DNA from: Butyrivibrio sp.
Lineage (GTDB): Bacteria; Bacillota; Clostridia; Lachnospirales; Lachnospiraceae
NCBI GenBank assembly: GCA_015056625.1
Contig: SVFY01000017.1
Location: 1-64,000, forward strand
DNA length: 64,000 nt
Reading direction: 5' to 3'
In this document: one piece after another, positions 53,508 to 61,094 of the stretch
Position numbering within the stretch: position 1 is the first letter of the stretch
Layout: each line of letters starts with the position of its first letter
Notes under the pieces: model-generated
The model's input: only the letters and a program-made list of their open reading frames with translations
What the model was told of the DNA's origin: nothing
Database searches by the model: none
Made by a program: the position numbers and the translations under genes

Positions 53508-54327
53508 CTCTTAAAATCTCCAAAATCTTTTTGTTAAACACATCATTTCCCACGATTGCCTGGCCCAGGTCCACGCCTTCCTGATCTATGGCGCACTCTC
53601 CGCAAATATCTATGCCAAGAAGCCGCAAATTCCCTTCATTCAGGCCGCTGCATGCCACGATACTCTCAGTCTTAAGTGTCCTTACAAGCTCAAGGACCTG
53701 CTCCGCCTCCGCTTCTCCCTGATCCCAGTTGGTCACAAGCTCATCTTTTTTTATCACATCCTTATCGATTGACAGGTATATGGGAAAAGAGCTATCAGGA
53801 AGGGATACTTTTATGCTGCCATCAGGCTCTTTTCCAAAAACATCCTCTATATCATAAAACCGAACCTTCGCCTTGTCAGCATCTGGTATCTCATCAATGA
53901 GCTTTTTATCAGCCCCGATCACATGCACATCCCGCACAAACTCATTGTTATCAAGAACGTCAACGATCCAGCCACCACAGGACAGAATATCAAACATGGG
54001 ACGCTGCATGTCCGGGTGATGATCAAGAACTATCAGCGAAAAAGGCTCTTTTACCTGGCTAAGATAAATTGAGGATACATAGTGATAGTTCCCGTTGTCT
54101 ATGTAGTGAAATCCATATGGGAGAAAAGAGCTTGAATCGTCCTCTTGCTGCACACTACCGCACTTAGAAATTGCCTTCTGGATCTTTTCTTTCGCCTCAT
54201 CATCGCACATACAGTTCGTTCCTGATATGCCAGAAAGGTCAACAAAATGAGAGCTCTTATCTGACCGATAAAAGCTCTCCTGATCATAGATTTTAGAAAA
54301 ATTAAGTATCGCTACATCAAAGTTCAT
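53500..54327 (-). CDS. arginase/agmatinase/deacetylase-fold metallohydrolase
   Basis: A 275-residue protein with the ureohydrolase metal signature: LIVLDHHPDMQRP (two-metal Asp/His block) and YLSIDKDVIKKDE (the SxDxD strand). The C-terminal block GLNEGNLRLLGIDICGE replaces the more usual Glu-containing end. It is shorter at the N-terminus than biosynthetic arginases, so the substrate (arginine, agmatine or another amidine) is open. It begins 3 bp after the mecA stop and overlaps ybaK, so it shares the mecA transcript. Confidence 0.75.
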   Translation of the reverse strand: MNFDVAILNFSKIYDQESFYRSDKSSHFVDLSGISGTNCMCDDEAKEKIQKAISKCGSVQQEDDSSSFLPYGFHYIDNGNYHYVSSIYLSQVKEPFSLIVLDHHPDMQRPMFDILSCGGWIVDVLDNNEFVRDVHVIGADKKLIDEIPDADKAKVRFYDIEDVFGKEPDGSIKVSLPDSSFPIYLSIDKDVIKKDELVTNWDQGEAEAEQVLELVRTLKTESIVACSGLNEGNLRLLGIDICGECAIDQEGVDLGQAIVGNDVFNKKILEILRDG

Positions 54328-54330
54328 GTC

Positions 54331-55113
54331 TTATTTAGCAAGGTCTGAGAGGTGTATGATTGCGTCGTCTCTTATGATGCACTCACCGTGCTCCTCAATA
54401 AACATCGCCTCTGGCGAATTGACCGTAAGCATATGGGAGTACTCAACTCCTGCCCTTCTCATATCATATATGATGCTCTCATCTGCAGACATAAGTCCTG
54501 CCAGCAGATAGTAGCGTCCCTTGTCCTTGTAAAGCGAAGAATCAACAATTGGAAGTCTCTGTACCACCTTGGCAAAACGCCCAGCCTGAGCAATATCATC
54601 AAACTCCATCATGTACCTTGCGTACTCTGAAAGAGGCTGATAGCTGTATTCATTGGAAGGCTCTGCCTCTGACTCTGGAAGGTCCTGAGTGTAGATCCTG
54701 TTGATTGTTTCTGAAACATTAGTGATGACATTGTTAAGGGCGACGCCCTTCTCCTTGCCAGTCTTGGCCTTGACCTCGTCCACCTTCTCCTGGGTCAGGG
54801 TCTTAAGGATCGTCTCAGCAGCGCCTCTGATCCTGTCTGCGGCCTTCTGGATGTCATCATTGGAAAGCTTGACTGCGAAGATGCGGATGCTGCCATCCAT
54901 CATCATGTTCTTGCTCATCATCATAACCTCTGTCTCAGGGTTATAATCAAGCTGCGCTCCAACCTCCTTGTTGAGCTGCGCAAAGAAAGATGTGGTGTTC
55001 TCAGCACCACTTATAACAGCTTCAGGAGTAAGACCAATCTCGTGGAGCTCTGATGCCGCGATACTGCATTCTACTGTGGTTTCATTCATTTTTACTATGA
55101 TCACTTGCATCAT
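54331..55113 (-). CDS. mecA: MecA-family adaptor protein for Clp protease
   Basis: MecA delivers substrates to the ClpC-ClpP protease and lowers competence and stress regulators. The 260 residues split into an N-terminal substrate-binding half (MNETTVECSIAASELHEIGL), a linker, and a C-terminal ClpC-binding half (EFDDIAQAGRFAKVV; SSLYKDKGRYYLLAG). Two ATGs lie in tandem at 55113 and 55110; GGGAG just upstream fits the second better. The promoter overlaps a CIRCE operator. Downstream genes ybaK and the arginase-fold protein follow without gaps. Confidence 0.8.
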   Translation of the reverse strand: MMQVIIVKMNETTVECSIAASELHEIGLTPEAVISGAENTTSFFAQLNKEVGAQLDYNPETEVMMMSKNMMMDGSIRIFAVKLSNDDIQKAADRIRGAAETILKTLTQEKVDEVKAKTGKEKGVALNNVITNVSETINRIYTQDLPESEAEPSNEYSYQPLSEYARYMMEFDDIAQAGRFAKVVQRLPIVDSSLYKDKGRYYLLAGLMSADESIIYDMRRAGVEYSHMLTVNSPEAMFIEEHGECIIRDDAIIHLSDLAK

Positions 55114-55145
55114 CTCCCTTCTGAAAAGTCTATCTTCTTACTGTA

Positions 55146-55174
55146 ATTATAGTACGAAGGATTAGCACTGTCCA
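55146..55174 (-). promoter_or_regulatory. promoter of mecA
   Basis: TGGACA (complement at 55169-55174), 17 bp, TATAAT (55151-55146). The -35 hexamer lies inside the spacer of the CIRCE operator, so a bound repressor would block it. Confidence 0.85.
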
Positions 55175-55188
55175 CCTGGGAGTGCTAA
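55162..55188. promoter_or_regulatory. CIRCE operator (HrcA-binding inverted repeat)
   Basis: TTAGCACTG-N9-GAGTGCTAA, with a single mismatch to the consensus TTAGCACTC-N9-GAGTGCTAA and the exact 9-bp spacer. HrcA binds CIRCE and represses heat-shock genes such as groESL and dnaK in Firmicutes. Confidence 0.9.
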
Positions 55189-55195
55189 AAGTTTT

Positions 55196-55285
55196 ATTAA
55201 GAATTAAATCTTAAGGCGTCTTAAGAATTCTACAAAAAATCTTAAGAATTTTCGATGGTATTTCTTAAGATTTATTTGTTATGAT
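55196..55285 (+). promoter_or_regulatory. TCTTAAGA-type repeat cluster and extended -10 promoter of the Rpn gene
   Basis: The palindrome CTTAAG occurs at 55210, 55220, 55241 and 55264, plus a half site at 55197. The first and second copies are 10 bp apart, the later ones 21 and 23 bp, close to whole turns of the helix. An extended -10 (TGTTATGAT, 55277-55285) follows. The cluster could bind a regulator of the downstream gene. Confidence 0.45.
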
Positions 55286-55382
55286 AGTTTTTGCTTCGCT
55301 CATTCCGAGCAAGTTTGCAATGATCATAGCAAATTCAGCAAAGGCAATTCGCCTTATTTCAGTCAACACGAAAGGAATAAAA

Positions 55383-56423
55383 TTGAATAAAAAGAATACT
55401 AACTTAGCAGAGTTTTTCCCCATGATCCGATCTCGGGAACAAGTTATAAAATCAATCAAATCAAAGCCCAAGCTTCTAGCTGTCTATAATAGCTGGAGAA
55501 AGGAACAACAGGAAGAATTTCTATCACTGTGTACAGGTGCAAAAGGGGCTAAAATGCTCTATGACAGCTACTTTAAAGAAATACTCAACCCAGAGCTTGA
55601 GCCGGAAAGACTATCTAAGCTTCTTAGTTTACTAATGAAAAGAAATGTGACAGTTAAGGAAGTTCTGGCTAATGATAATTCCAGGCTCGGCGATGAAATG
55701 TCTCTTGTAATAACTGATATTGTAGTTGAATTAGAAGATGGAACTATAGCAAATGTTGAAGTCCAAAGATTAGGATATGCGTTCACTGGTGAACGTGCTT
55801 CATGCTACTCAGCAGATCTTCTGCTTCGCCAATACAAGCGAGTAAGAGATCGAATGAAGAAGAATTTCTCATATAAAGATATTGCTCCGGTGTACACTAT
55901 TGTTTTTATGGAAAAGAGTCCTTCATCATTTAAGCATTTTAGCAATTGCTATGTTCATCAACTTCAAACAATATCTGATACAGGTATCAAATTAAACATG
56001 CTTCAAAACTACATCTTCATTCCTGTTGATATTTTCTTAGAAAAACTTCATAATGAAGGTATAAACAATGAACTTGAGGCTTGGCTTACTTTTCTAGGTT
56101 GTGACGAGCCAGAATATATATCCCTACTTATTGATCAATATCCATACTTCAAGCCTCTTTACTCTGACCTATATGACATTTGCAAGAACACAGAGAAGGT
56201 GATTGAAATGTTTTCAAAGGAACTTCAGATTCTCGATAGAAATACTGTAAAGTACATGATCGACGAGCTGCAGGAGCAGCTTGATGATACTAAGGTACAG
56301 CTCGATGATGCTAAAGTCCAGCTTGATGATACTAAAGAGCAGCTCGATGATGCTAAAAAAGAATTGATCAGCAAAGATAAGTACATCGCCGAATTAGAAG
56401 CTAAGCTAAAAGCCAATAATTAA
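55383..56423 (+). CDS. Rpn/PD-(D/E)XK nuclease family protein
   Basis: A 346-residue plus-strand gene. The TTG at 55383 (MNKKNTNLAEFFP) has GAAAGGAA upstream; a longer frame begins at 55281 inside the promoter. Nuclease-fold residues are visible: ITDIVVELEDGTIANVEVQ supplies the Asp, Glu and Gln of the PD-(D/E)XK site. Such proteins (formerly transposase_31, PDDEXK_2 or RpnA-type) promote recombination or act in mobile and defence settings. The tail (about 300-345) is a coiled coil of four near-identical 7-residue repeats QLDD(T/A)K(V/E), coded by a 21-bp repeat at about 56277-56358. It is isolated between a CIRCE promoter and a bidirectional terminator. Confidence 0.75.
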   Translation: MNKKNTNLAEFFPMIRSREQVIKSIKSKPKLLAVYNSWRKEQQEEFLSLCTGAKGAKMLYDSYFKEILNPELEPERLSKLLSLLMKRNVTVKEVLANDNSRLGDEMSLVITDIVVELEDGTIANVEVQRLGYAFTGERASCYSADLLLRQYKRVRDRMKKNFSYKDIAPVYTIVFMEKSPSSFKHFSNCYVHQLQTISDTGIKLNMLQNYIFIPVDIFLEKLHNEGINNELEAWLTFLGCDEPEYISLLIDQYPYFKPLYSDLYDICKNTEKVIEMFSKELQILDRNTVKYMIDELQEQLDDTKVQLDDAKVQLDDTKEQLDDAKKELISKDKYIAELEAKLKANN

Positions 56424-56426
56424 CGC

Positions 56427-56463
56427 AAAAAACCCTTGGATTTATGATCCAAGGGTTTTTATT
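56427..56463. terminator. bidirectional terminator between the Rpn gene and the pilus operon
   Basis: AAAACCCTTGGA/TCCAAGGGTTTT with a TTTATGA loop and T-runs on both strands. It serves the plus-strand Rpn gene (stop at 56423) and the minus-strand sortase gene (stop at 56471). Confidence 0.92.
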
Positions 56464-56470
56464 TTCATCT

Positions 56471-57121
56471 TCAGTTCGTCTTCCTGATATGCTTGCTCTC
56501 TTCCACAGCCTTCAAGATGTCTGGCGTGGTTCCTTCCTGAGTAACTTCTCCGGTAGCTTCGCACCTTACTGTCACACGGTTTGATCCGCCCACAGTACAA
56601 GTGAACATGGTAAAATCCCACTGCCCTGCTTCCATCTTCTCAGTATCGTAAGCCCCAAGAGTCTCAATGTTTGTCACCTCAAAGTAGAAGCTCACTCCGT
56701 TCATATCTGTGACAATTACTTCCGCGCCAATCTCCAGCTCAGGAAGCCTTCCAAAATGCTCCACATAATTGTGGCCGCAAACGATCAGGTCGTTGTCATA
56801 CACTGATCCAGAGTATCTGCAGATAGCCACCTTGGCATTGTCCTTGCTCCACTGATCCTGAATAGGAAGTATCAGCCCAAGAGACGGGATCTGTACTGTT
56901 CCAATAAAGCTCCTGCCATCTACATCAGCAATTGGCATTGCCCCTTTAAAATGGGTTCCAATGGCCACCTCAGGCATCTGCTGAATAACTTCCTCCAGCA
57001 TCTCATCGGACGCCGCACCAGCCCTGGCATTCTCATCAAAGTTGTTCTTAACGATCACTGCTGCGATTATTATCAAAAGAGCTCCGATCGCTATATAAAT
57101 GTATCCTGAAATCCTTTTCAA
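56471..57121 (-). CDS. sortase (class not settled)
   Basis: A 216-residue transpeptidase with an N-terminal membrane anchor (YIYIAIGALLIIIAAVIV). The catalytic His is in VCGHNYVEHFG, the Cys in FTMFTCTVGGSNR, and the Arg in RVTVRCEATG. The layout resembles class B or D rather than the TCTPYG of the pilin-type class C. The start is a TTG at 57121 with GAGGTGA upstream. It is the last gene of the pilus operon, a place often held by the enzyme that fixes the finished pilus to the wall. Confidence 0.82.
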   Translation of the reverse strand: MKRISGYIYIAIGALLIIIAAVIVKNNFDENARAGAASDEMLEEVIQQMPEVAIGTHFKGAMPIADVDGRSFIGTVQIPSLGLILPIQDQWSKDNAKVAICRYSGSVYDNDLIVCGHNYVEHFGRLPELEIGAEVIVTDMNGVSFYFEVTNIETLGAYDTEKMEAGQWDFTMFTCTVGGSNRVTVRCEATGEVTQEGTTPDILKAVEESKHIRKTN

Positions 57122-57145
57122 GCTTTGTCACCTCGTATTTGAAAA

Positions 57146-57176
57146 TATAAGCCCTGCTACTCTTGCAGGGCTTATA
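57146..57176 (-). promoter_or_regulatory. intergenic hairpin between minor pilin and sortase
   Basis: Perfect 12-bp arms TATAAGCCCTGC/GCAGGGCTTATA around a 7-nt loop. A short TTTTC follows, so it may act as a partial terminator or as a stop against mRNA decay. Confidence 0.55.
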
Positions 57177-57182
57177 CTAAAT

Positions 57183-58457
57183 TCAATTATTCTGCGCTTT
57201 CATTTTAGCGTTCTTTTTAATTCCCTTTACGATAAAGAAAATTCCTGCGATCACAAGGATTGGAAGTGGCCACCAAAGCTGTCCTGTCTGAGGAAGTCTC
57301 CTTGCACCAAGAACCTGTGGAAGCGCTCTTATTGCACCAAGTACTCCTGGAAGATCTGGAGCTCCAGGTGGATTGCTAGGAGGATTGTTTGGTGGTGGAT
57401 TATCCGGCGGCGGATTATCCGGTGGCGGATTATCCGGTGGTGGATTATCTGGTGGTGGATTATCCGGTGGCGGATTATATCCATTAACGCATGTATAAGT
57501 AAAATCATGGGTTCCAGGTATCTGAGTTAACGTGACTCTACTTGTATAACCATCTACTGGAACTTCTTTTACAGTAAAATTATCAACAAAGCCTTTATGT
57601 AACCAGTTATACTGCCAATTATTATTGGAATCTAAGGTTACAGTATCAATTAGTTCATCTCCACTGTAAATCTGGAATGTTACAGATTGAGGACGAAACT
57701 GAGTATATCCACTATCTTCCCACTGCTTTCGGATTCCACAATTAACAACACCCATCTTCGCTTTCTTTGGTGATGCCTCAGGAGCATAATTGATTATCAA
57801 ATTACCACCTGTGGTAGGCTTTTCAAGAATCGGAACCGGATAAACAAAGTTAATAAATGAATGCTCATAGTCACCAATTATGATACTATCACTTACGACA
57901 AAATAGATACCAAGTTCAAGCCCTGAATACTGTGTCTCTCCATTACTATCGGAAACACCATCATTTTTATTGACTGGAGAAATTTGTTTTTCCTCGATGT
58001 ATGCCTCTAAACCACCAGTGTTCCACCCTCCAGCGTTCACGCCAGTTTCATCTGGATGGATTACACAATTTCTCCATTCATCATAGTTAAATCCATTATT
58101 GAAAAAGTCTGGATTTTCCTTAAATATTCCATAATCAGCAAACGCAGGGTTAATTGTGTATCTGCCTTTGGAATCAACTGTTGCCACAAAGTAAATGCGT
58201 GACTTCACTCCTGCTGGAGCATTCACTTCTTTGTCATCATCGTTAATAATCTTATGAACGACTGTCAAGCTTCCTTTTCTGTTTGTATCAATGGAGGTCT
58301 CAGGCGCCACACTAGTGATATCTGTCACCTCGCTTGAGGCACTGTTCGCAGCATCTTCCTGAGCCTTTACACTAAGCCCTGGCATAAGTGACATAGTCAA
58401 AAGAACTATGAATAAAGCCACCACTATTCTTTTTAAGATATTACTTATCTTCTTCAT
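57183..58457 (-). CDS. LPXTG-anchored minor or basal pilin with Pro-rich stalk
   Basis: A 424-residue surface protein. The start at 58457 (MKKISNILKRIVVALF) has GAGGT upstream and overlaps the class C sortase by 17 bp. After the signal peptide (cut near VKA) come a SpaA-like region (about 60-250), a Cna-B domain (KQWEDSGYTQFRPQSVTFQIYSGDELID...), and a tail of six to seven PPPDN units (15-bp repeat near 57370-57476). The sorting signal is LPQTG, followed by a membrane helix and a short basic end. Pro-rich tails like this are usual in basal pilins, which the last sortase would tie to peptidoglycan. Confidence 0.82.
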   Translation of the reverse strand: MKKISNILKRIVVALFIVLLTMSLMPGLSVKAQEDAANSASSEVTDITSVAPETSIDTNRKGSLTVVHKIINDDDKEVNAPAGVKSRIYFVATVDSKGRYTINPAFADYGIFKENPDFFNNGFNYDEWRNCVIHPDETGVNAGGWNTGGLEAYIEEKQISPVNKNDGVSDSNGETQYSGLELGIYFVVSDSIIIGDYEHSFINFVYPVPILEKPTTGGNLIINYAPEASPKKAKMGVVNCGIRKQWEDSGYTQFRPQSVTFQIYSGDELIDTVTLDSNNNWQYNWLHKGFVDNFTVKEVPVDGYTSRVTLTQIPGTHDFTYTCVNGYNPPPDNPPPDNPPPDNPPPDNPPPDNPPPNNPPSNPPGAPDLPGVLGAIRALPQVLGARRLPQTGQLWWPLPILVIAGIFFIVKGIKKNAKMKAQNN

Positions 58458-59313
58458 TTTTAACCTCGTTATTATTGCCTTTCTTTTCCCTAGGTTTCCT
58501 TGTTTGGAACAGGAAAATGACAAATAACAAAAGTATCATTGGCGCTGCTATGAAAGGTGCAACTATCAGGTTGCCATACCTTGTAGCATCAGCCGGTACA
58601 ATAAGTTTAGTTTCTTCATTATAATCAACACGCTTAGCCCTTACAAGGAGCCTGTGGGTATTGACACCATAAGGTGTACAAGTAACCAGCGTGACGTATT
58701 CTTTTCCATCGACGATCGCCAGGTCCTGAGTCTCTTCAGGAAGAACTATGTTGATCTGATCAACCTGATATGCGAAAGTCTTGTCTAATATATGTAGTAA
58801 AAATGTATCTCCCACGATCATCTGATCGAGGTCTGTAAAAAGTTTTGCTGAAGGCAGTCCCCTGTGTCCTGATAGTACTACATGGGTAGAGGTCGTTCCT
58901 GTTGGAAAAGAGGTACCTTCCAAATGTCCTATCCCAACCTGAAGGACACTTTCCTCAGTGCCGTGGTAAATCGGAAGGTTTACTCCGATATTTTCTATCT
59001 CTATTGTACCAATAACTCCGGTACCTGTGGGGTTTAACACTCTGCTATACTCAGCCTTTTCTTCTTCGTTGAGATTAAAATTCATAGGCTTTGTAGCAAG
59101 GGTTTTGTTATACTTCTCTGCCTCATTCCAAAAGTTGCTATAATCTTCTTCTGATAAAGCCGCGATTGCCGCATCATAGGAAGCCACTGCACGGCTTTGA
59201 TGCTTGCTATTTATATAGTTGCTGACTGAAGGATATAAAAATATACACACCCCAGCCAAAAAGATCAGCGCAAATATGATGTTGGGTATCTGTTTTTTTA
59301 GCTGTTTGCTCAT
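58441..59313 (-). CDS. class C (pilin-polymerising) sortase
   Basis: Links pilin subunits through isopeptide bonds. The 290 residues have an N-terminal membrane helix, the catalytic His in VVLSGHRGLPSAKLF, the signature LVTCTPYGVNTHRLLVR with catalytic Cys and Arg, and a C-terminal membrane helix with a basic tail, as in SrtC enzymes. The lid motif is not obvious. It lies between the major pilin and the minor pilin genes. Confidence 0.92.
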   Translation of the reverse strand: MSKQLKKQIPNIIFALIFLAGVCIFLYPSVSNYINSKHQSRAVASYDAAIAALSEEDYSNFWNEAEKYNKTLATKPMNFNLNEEEKAEYSRVLNPTGTGVIGTIEIENIGVNLPIYHGTEESVLQVGIGHLEGTSFPTGTTSTHVVLSGHRGLPSAKLFTDLDQMIVGDTFLLHILDKTFAYQVDQINIVLPEETQDLAIVDGKEYVTLVTCTPYGVNTHRLLVRAKRVDYNEETKLIVPADATRYGNLIVAPFIAAPMILLLFVIFLFQTRKPREKKGNNNEVKNEEDK

Positions 59314-59347
59314 CTTAATCTCGCAGAATGCATTTTTGAATCAAATC

Positions 59348-59387
59348 CTGTACTTCCAAAGTGGCATCTACCACTTTGGAAATACAG
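59348..59387 (-). promoter_or_regulatory. intergenic hairpin between major pilin and sortase C
   Basis: 17-bp arms (CTGTATTTCCAAAGTGG with CCACTTTGGAAGTACAG) around a 6-nt loop, without a T-tract. It may let the pilin be made in excess over the sortase by slowing read-through or shielding the pilin mRNA. Confidence 0.6.
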
Positions 59388-59460
59388 TAAGTTTCATTAT
59401 TTGAAACAAGATTCAATTTATATATTTTTACTTTTTCATACCCTTAATAACTTGTAAATA

Positions 59461-60972
59461 TTATTCTGCATTAACCTTTCTGCGGACCATGAAATATGCT
59501 ACTCCAGCAACGATAAGAATGCCTCCAAGGATGTAGAAGATAGTTGTTCCGATTCCACCTGTTGAAGGAAGAACTAAACCTGAAAGGTTTGGTACATCAG
59601 CTACAAGTGAGTTATCTGCATTAACCTCAATCTCAACAGGAGCTTTAAGCTTAGTGAATCCAAGAGGAGCATCTGTCTCCTCAAGGAGGTACTTGTCTGA
59701 GTCAACGCCTTCTACTGTAATCTTATCGGTAGCAACTGTTACAATCTTGTTATCCACTGCAGCTGTGTATCCTTCAGGAACTGCATCATAATACACTTTG
59801 TAAAGAAGGTTGTTATCATTCTTTACTGCAAGCTTGAGCTGTTGGTCCTTTTCAACCTTGCCATCTGTAGTCGTCTTTGTAGACCAAAGAATAAACTTAG
59901 CGCCTGCAAGAGGACTATCTTTACCCTTTGCTCCGTCATACTTGAGGATTTTGAAGAAGTGTGTTGTTGTATCTGTTGGGTTTCCCTTAGATATACCTGA
60001 ATCACCCCATGTGATAGTAGGTGTGTTATTCTCCGCTTTTGTAACTACAGCATTTTCATTAAGAACTGCGTTATACTTGATGTAGAGTGTTGTTGCAGCT
60101 GAGAAGCCAGCTACATAATCAGCTTTAAAGCTTACTACGAAAGTCTCTTTATTTCCGTCCTCATCAACAGCTGTACCGGCTTCAACTGTATAGTTGGCTG
60201 CGTCAACTTCTGTTTCTGTTGTGCAAGCCTCATCTGTATAAACCTTAACATCATCTATTCCAGTCCATGAAAGACCAAATGTCATTGTATCATGGTACTT
60301 AACATTGACACTGTTTTTTTGGATAACAACCTTTGAACGGAATTCTACCGTATCGCCAATCTGAGCATCATTTTTAGTACCGTAATCGCCTGTTGAATCT
60401 TCCTTTACCTTCTTCTCAGTTGTGTTGTCCTGGTTCTTCTCTTTAATTGTAAATTTATCTCCTTCTCCAGGTCTTGTAGCGATTGAAACTGCAGTTCCAA
60501 AAGTTGATGTTACCATGTAATAGCCGTAGTCAAGGCCATCAAATGTTGCAGTATCGTTTTCTGCCTCAACTTCAGGCTTTTCTGGGGCAATTTTATTATC
60601 CTTTGCATACTTAGCTGCTATCTTTCCAAAGGCTTCCATCTTATCAGCCTTTTCCATGTCTTTTGCCCATACAACATAAGTAGTGCTACCAACAGTATTT
60701 TTTGTGATGTACCCACTGCCTTCGCCATTCCAGAAACCTTCCCACTTGGAGTTGATTGTGTAGGTGTTACCTACATTCCCATCAGCATCTGTAGTAGTAT
60801 TATAATCCAGAAGCTTATAAACGTTGTATTTCTCTCCAGTCTTTGCTCCCTCAACTTCGATGGATGTTGTGGTATCGTTTGTGTTGTTTTCTGCAGCAAA
60901 TGCCGTTACATTCATAGTAAGAGCAAGTGTCGCTGCAAGAATACCAGTTAATAGTTTCTTAAGTCCTTTCAT
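59461..60972 (-). CDS. SpaH/EbpB-like LPXTG major pilin
   Basis: A 503-residue shaft pilin. The signal peptide is MKGLKKLLTGILAATLALTMNVTAFAA. An N-terminal SpaA-like domain with D2-type fimbrial isopeptide pattern follows (VEFRSKVVIQKNSVNVKYHDTM), then a Cna-B domain whose E-box is YLLEETDAPLGF. The sorting signal is LPSTGG with a membrane helix and RRK tail. Lysines near the N-terminal third (TEKKVKED) could be the polymer-forming residue. The gene lies directly before the sortase C gene. Confidence 0.9.
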   Translation of the reverse strand: MKGLKKLLTGILAATLALTMNVTAFAAENNTNDTTTSIEVEGAKTGEKYNVYKLLDYNTTTDADGNVGNTYTINSKWEGFWNGEGSGYITKNTVGSTTYVVWAKDMEKADKMEAFGKIAAKYAKDNKIAPEKPEVEAENDTATFDGLDYGYYMVTSTFGTAVSIATRPGEGDKFTIKEKNQDNTTEKKVKEDSTGDYGTKNDAQIGDTVEFRSKVVIQKNSVNVKYHDTMTFGLSWTGIDDVKVYTDEACTTETEVDAANYTVEAGTAVDEDGNKETFVVSFKADYVAGFSAATTLYIKYNAVLNENAVVTKAENNTPTITWGDSGISKGNPTDTTTHFFKILKYDGAKGKDSPLAGAKFILWSTKTTTDGKVEKDQQLKLAVKNDNNLLYKVYYDAVPEGYTAAVDNKIVTVATDKITVEGVDSDKYLLEETDAPLGFTKLKAPVEIEVNADNSLVADVPNLSGLVLPSTGGIGTTIFYILGGILIVAGVAYFMVRRKVNAE

Positions 60973-61094
60973 TTTCTTTCCTCTCCTTTGAATCTTGTTT
61001 TTCTTTTTTGTGTTTCCCTACAAAACCTCTATTTTGGGGCTAATGGATCCCATATTTAAAGCTCTTTGGCTCTAAACCATTTTGATCAGACGAC
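60973..61094 (-). other. leader of the major pilin mRNA
   Basis: A 122-bp gap between adhesin and pilin genes. The minus strand ends with AAAGGAGAGGAAAG before the pilin ATG, a strong ribosome site. Short dyads (AGAGCCAAAGAGCTTT) occur, but no clear terminator is present, so read-through from the adhesin gene is expected. Confidence 0.5.
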
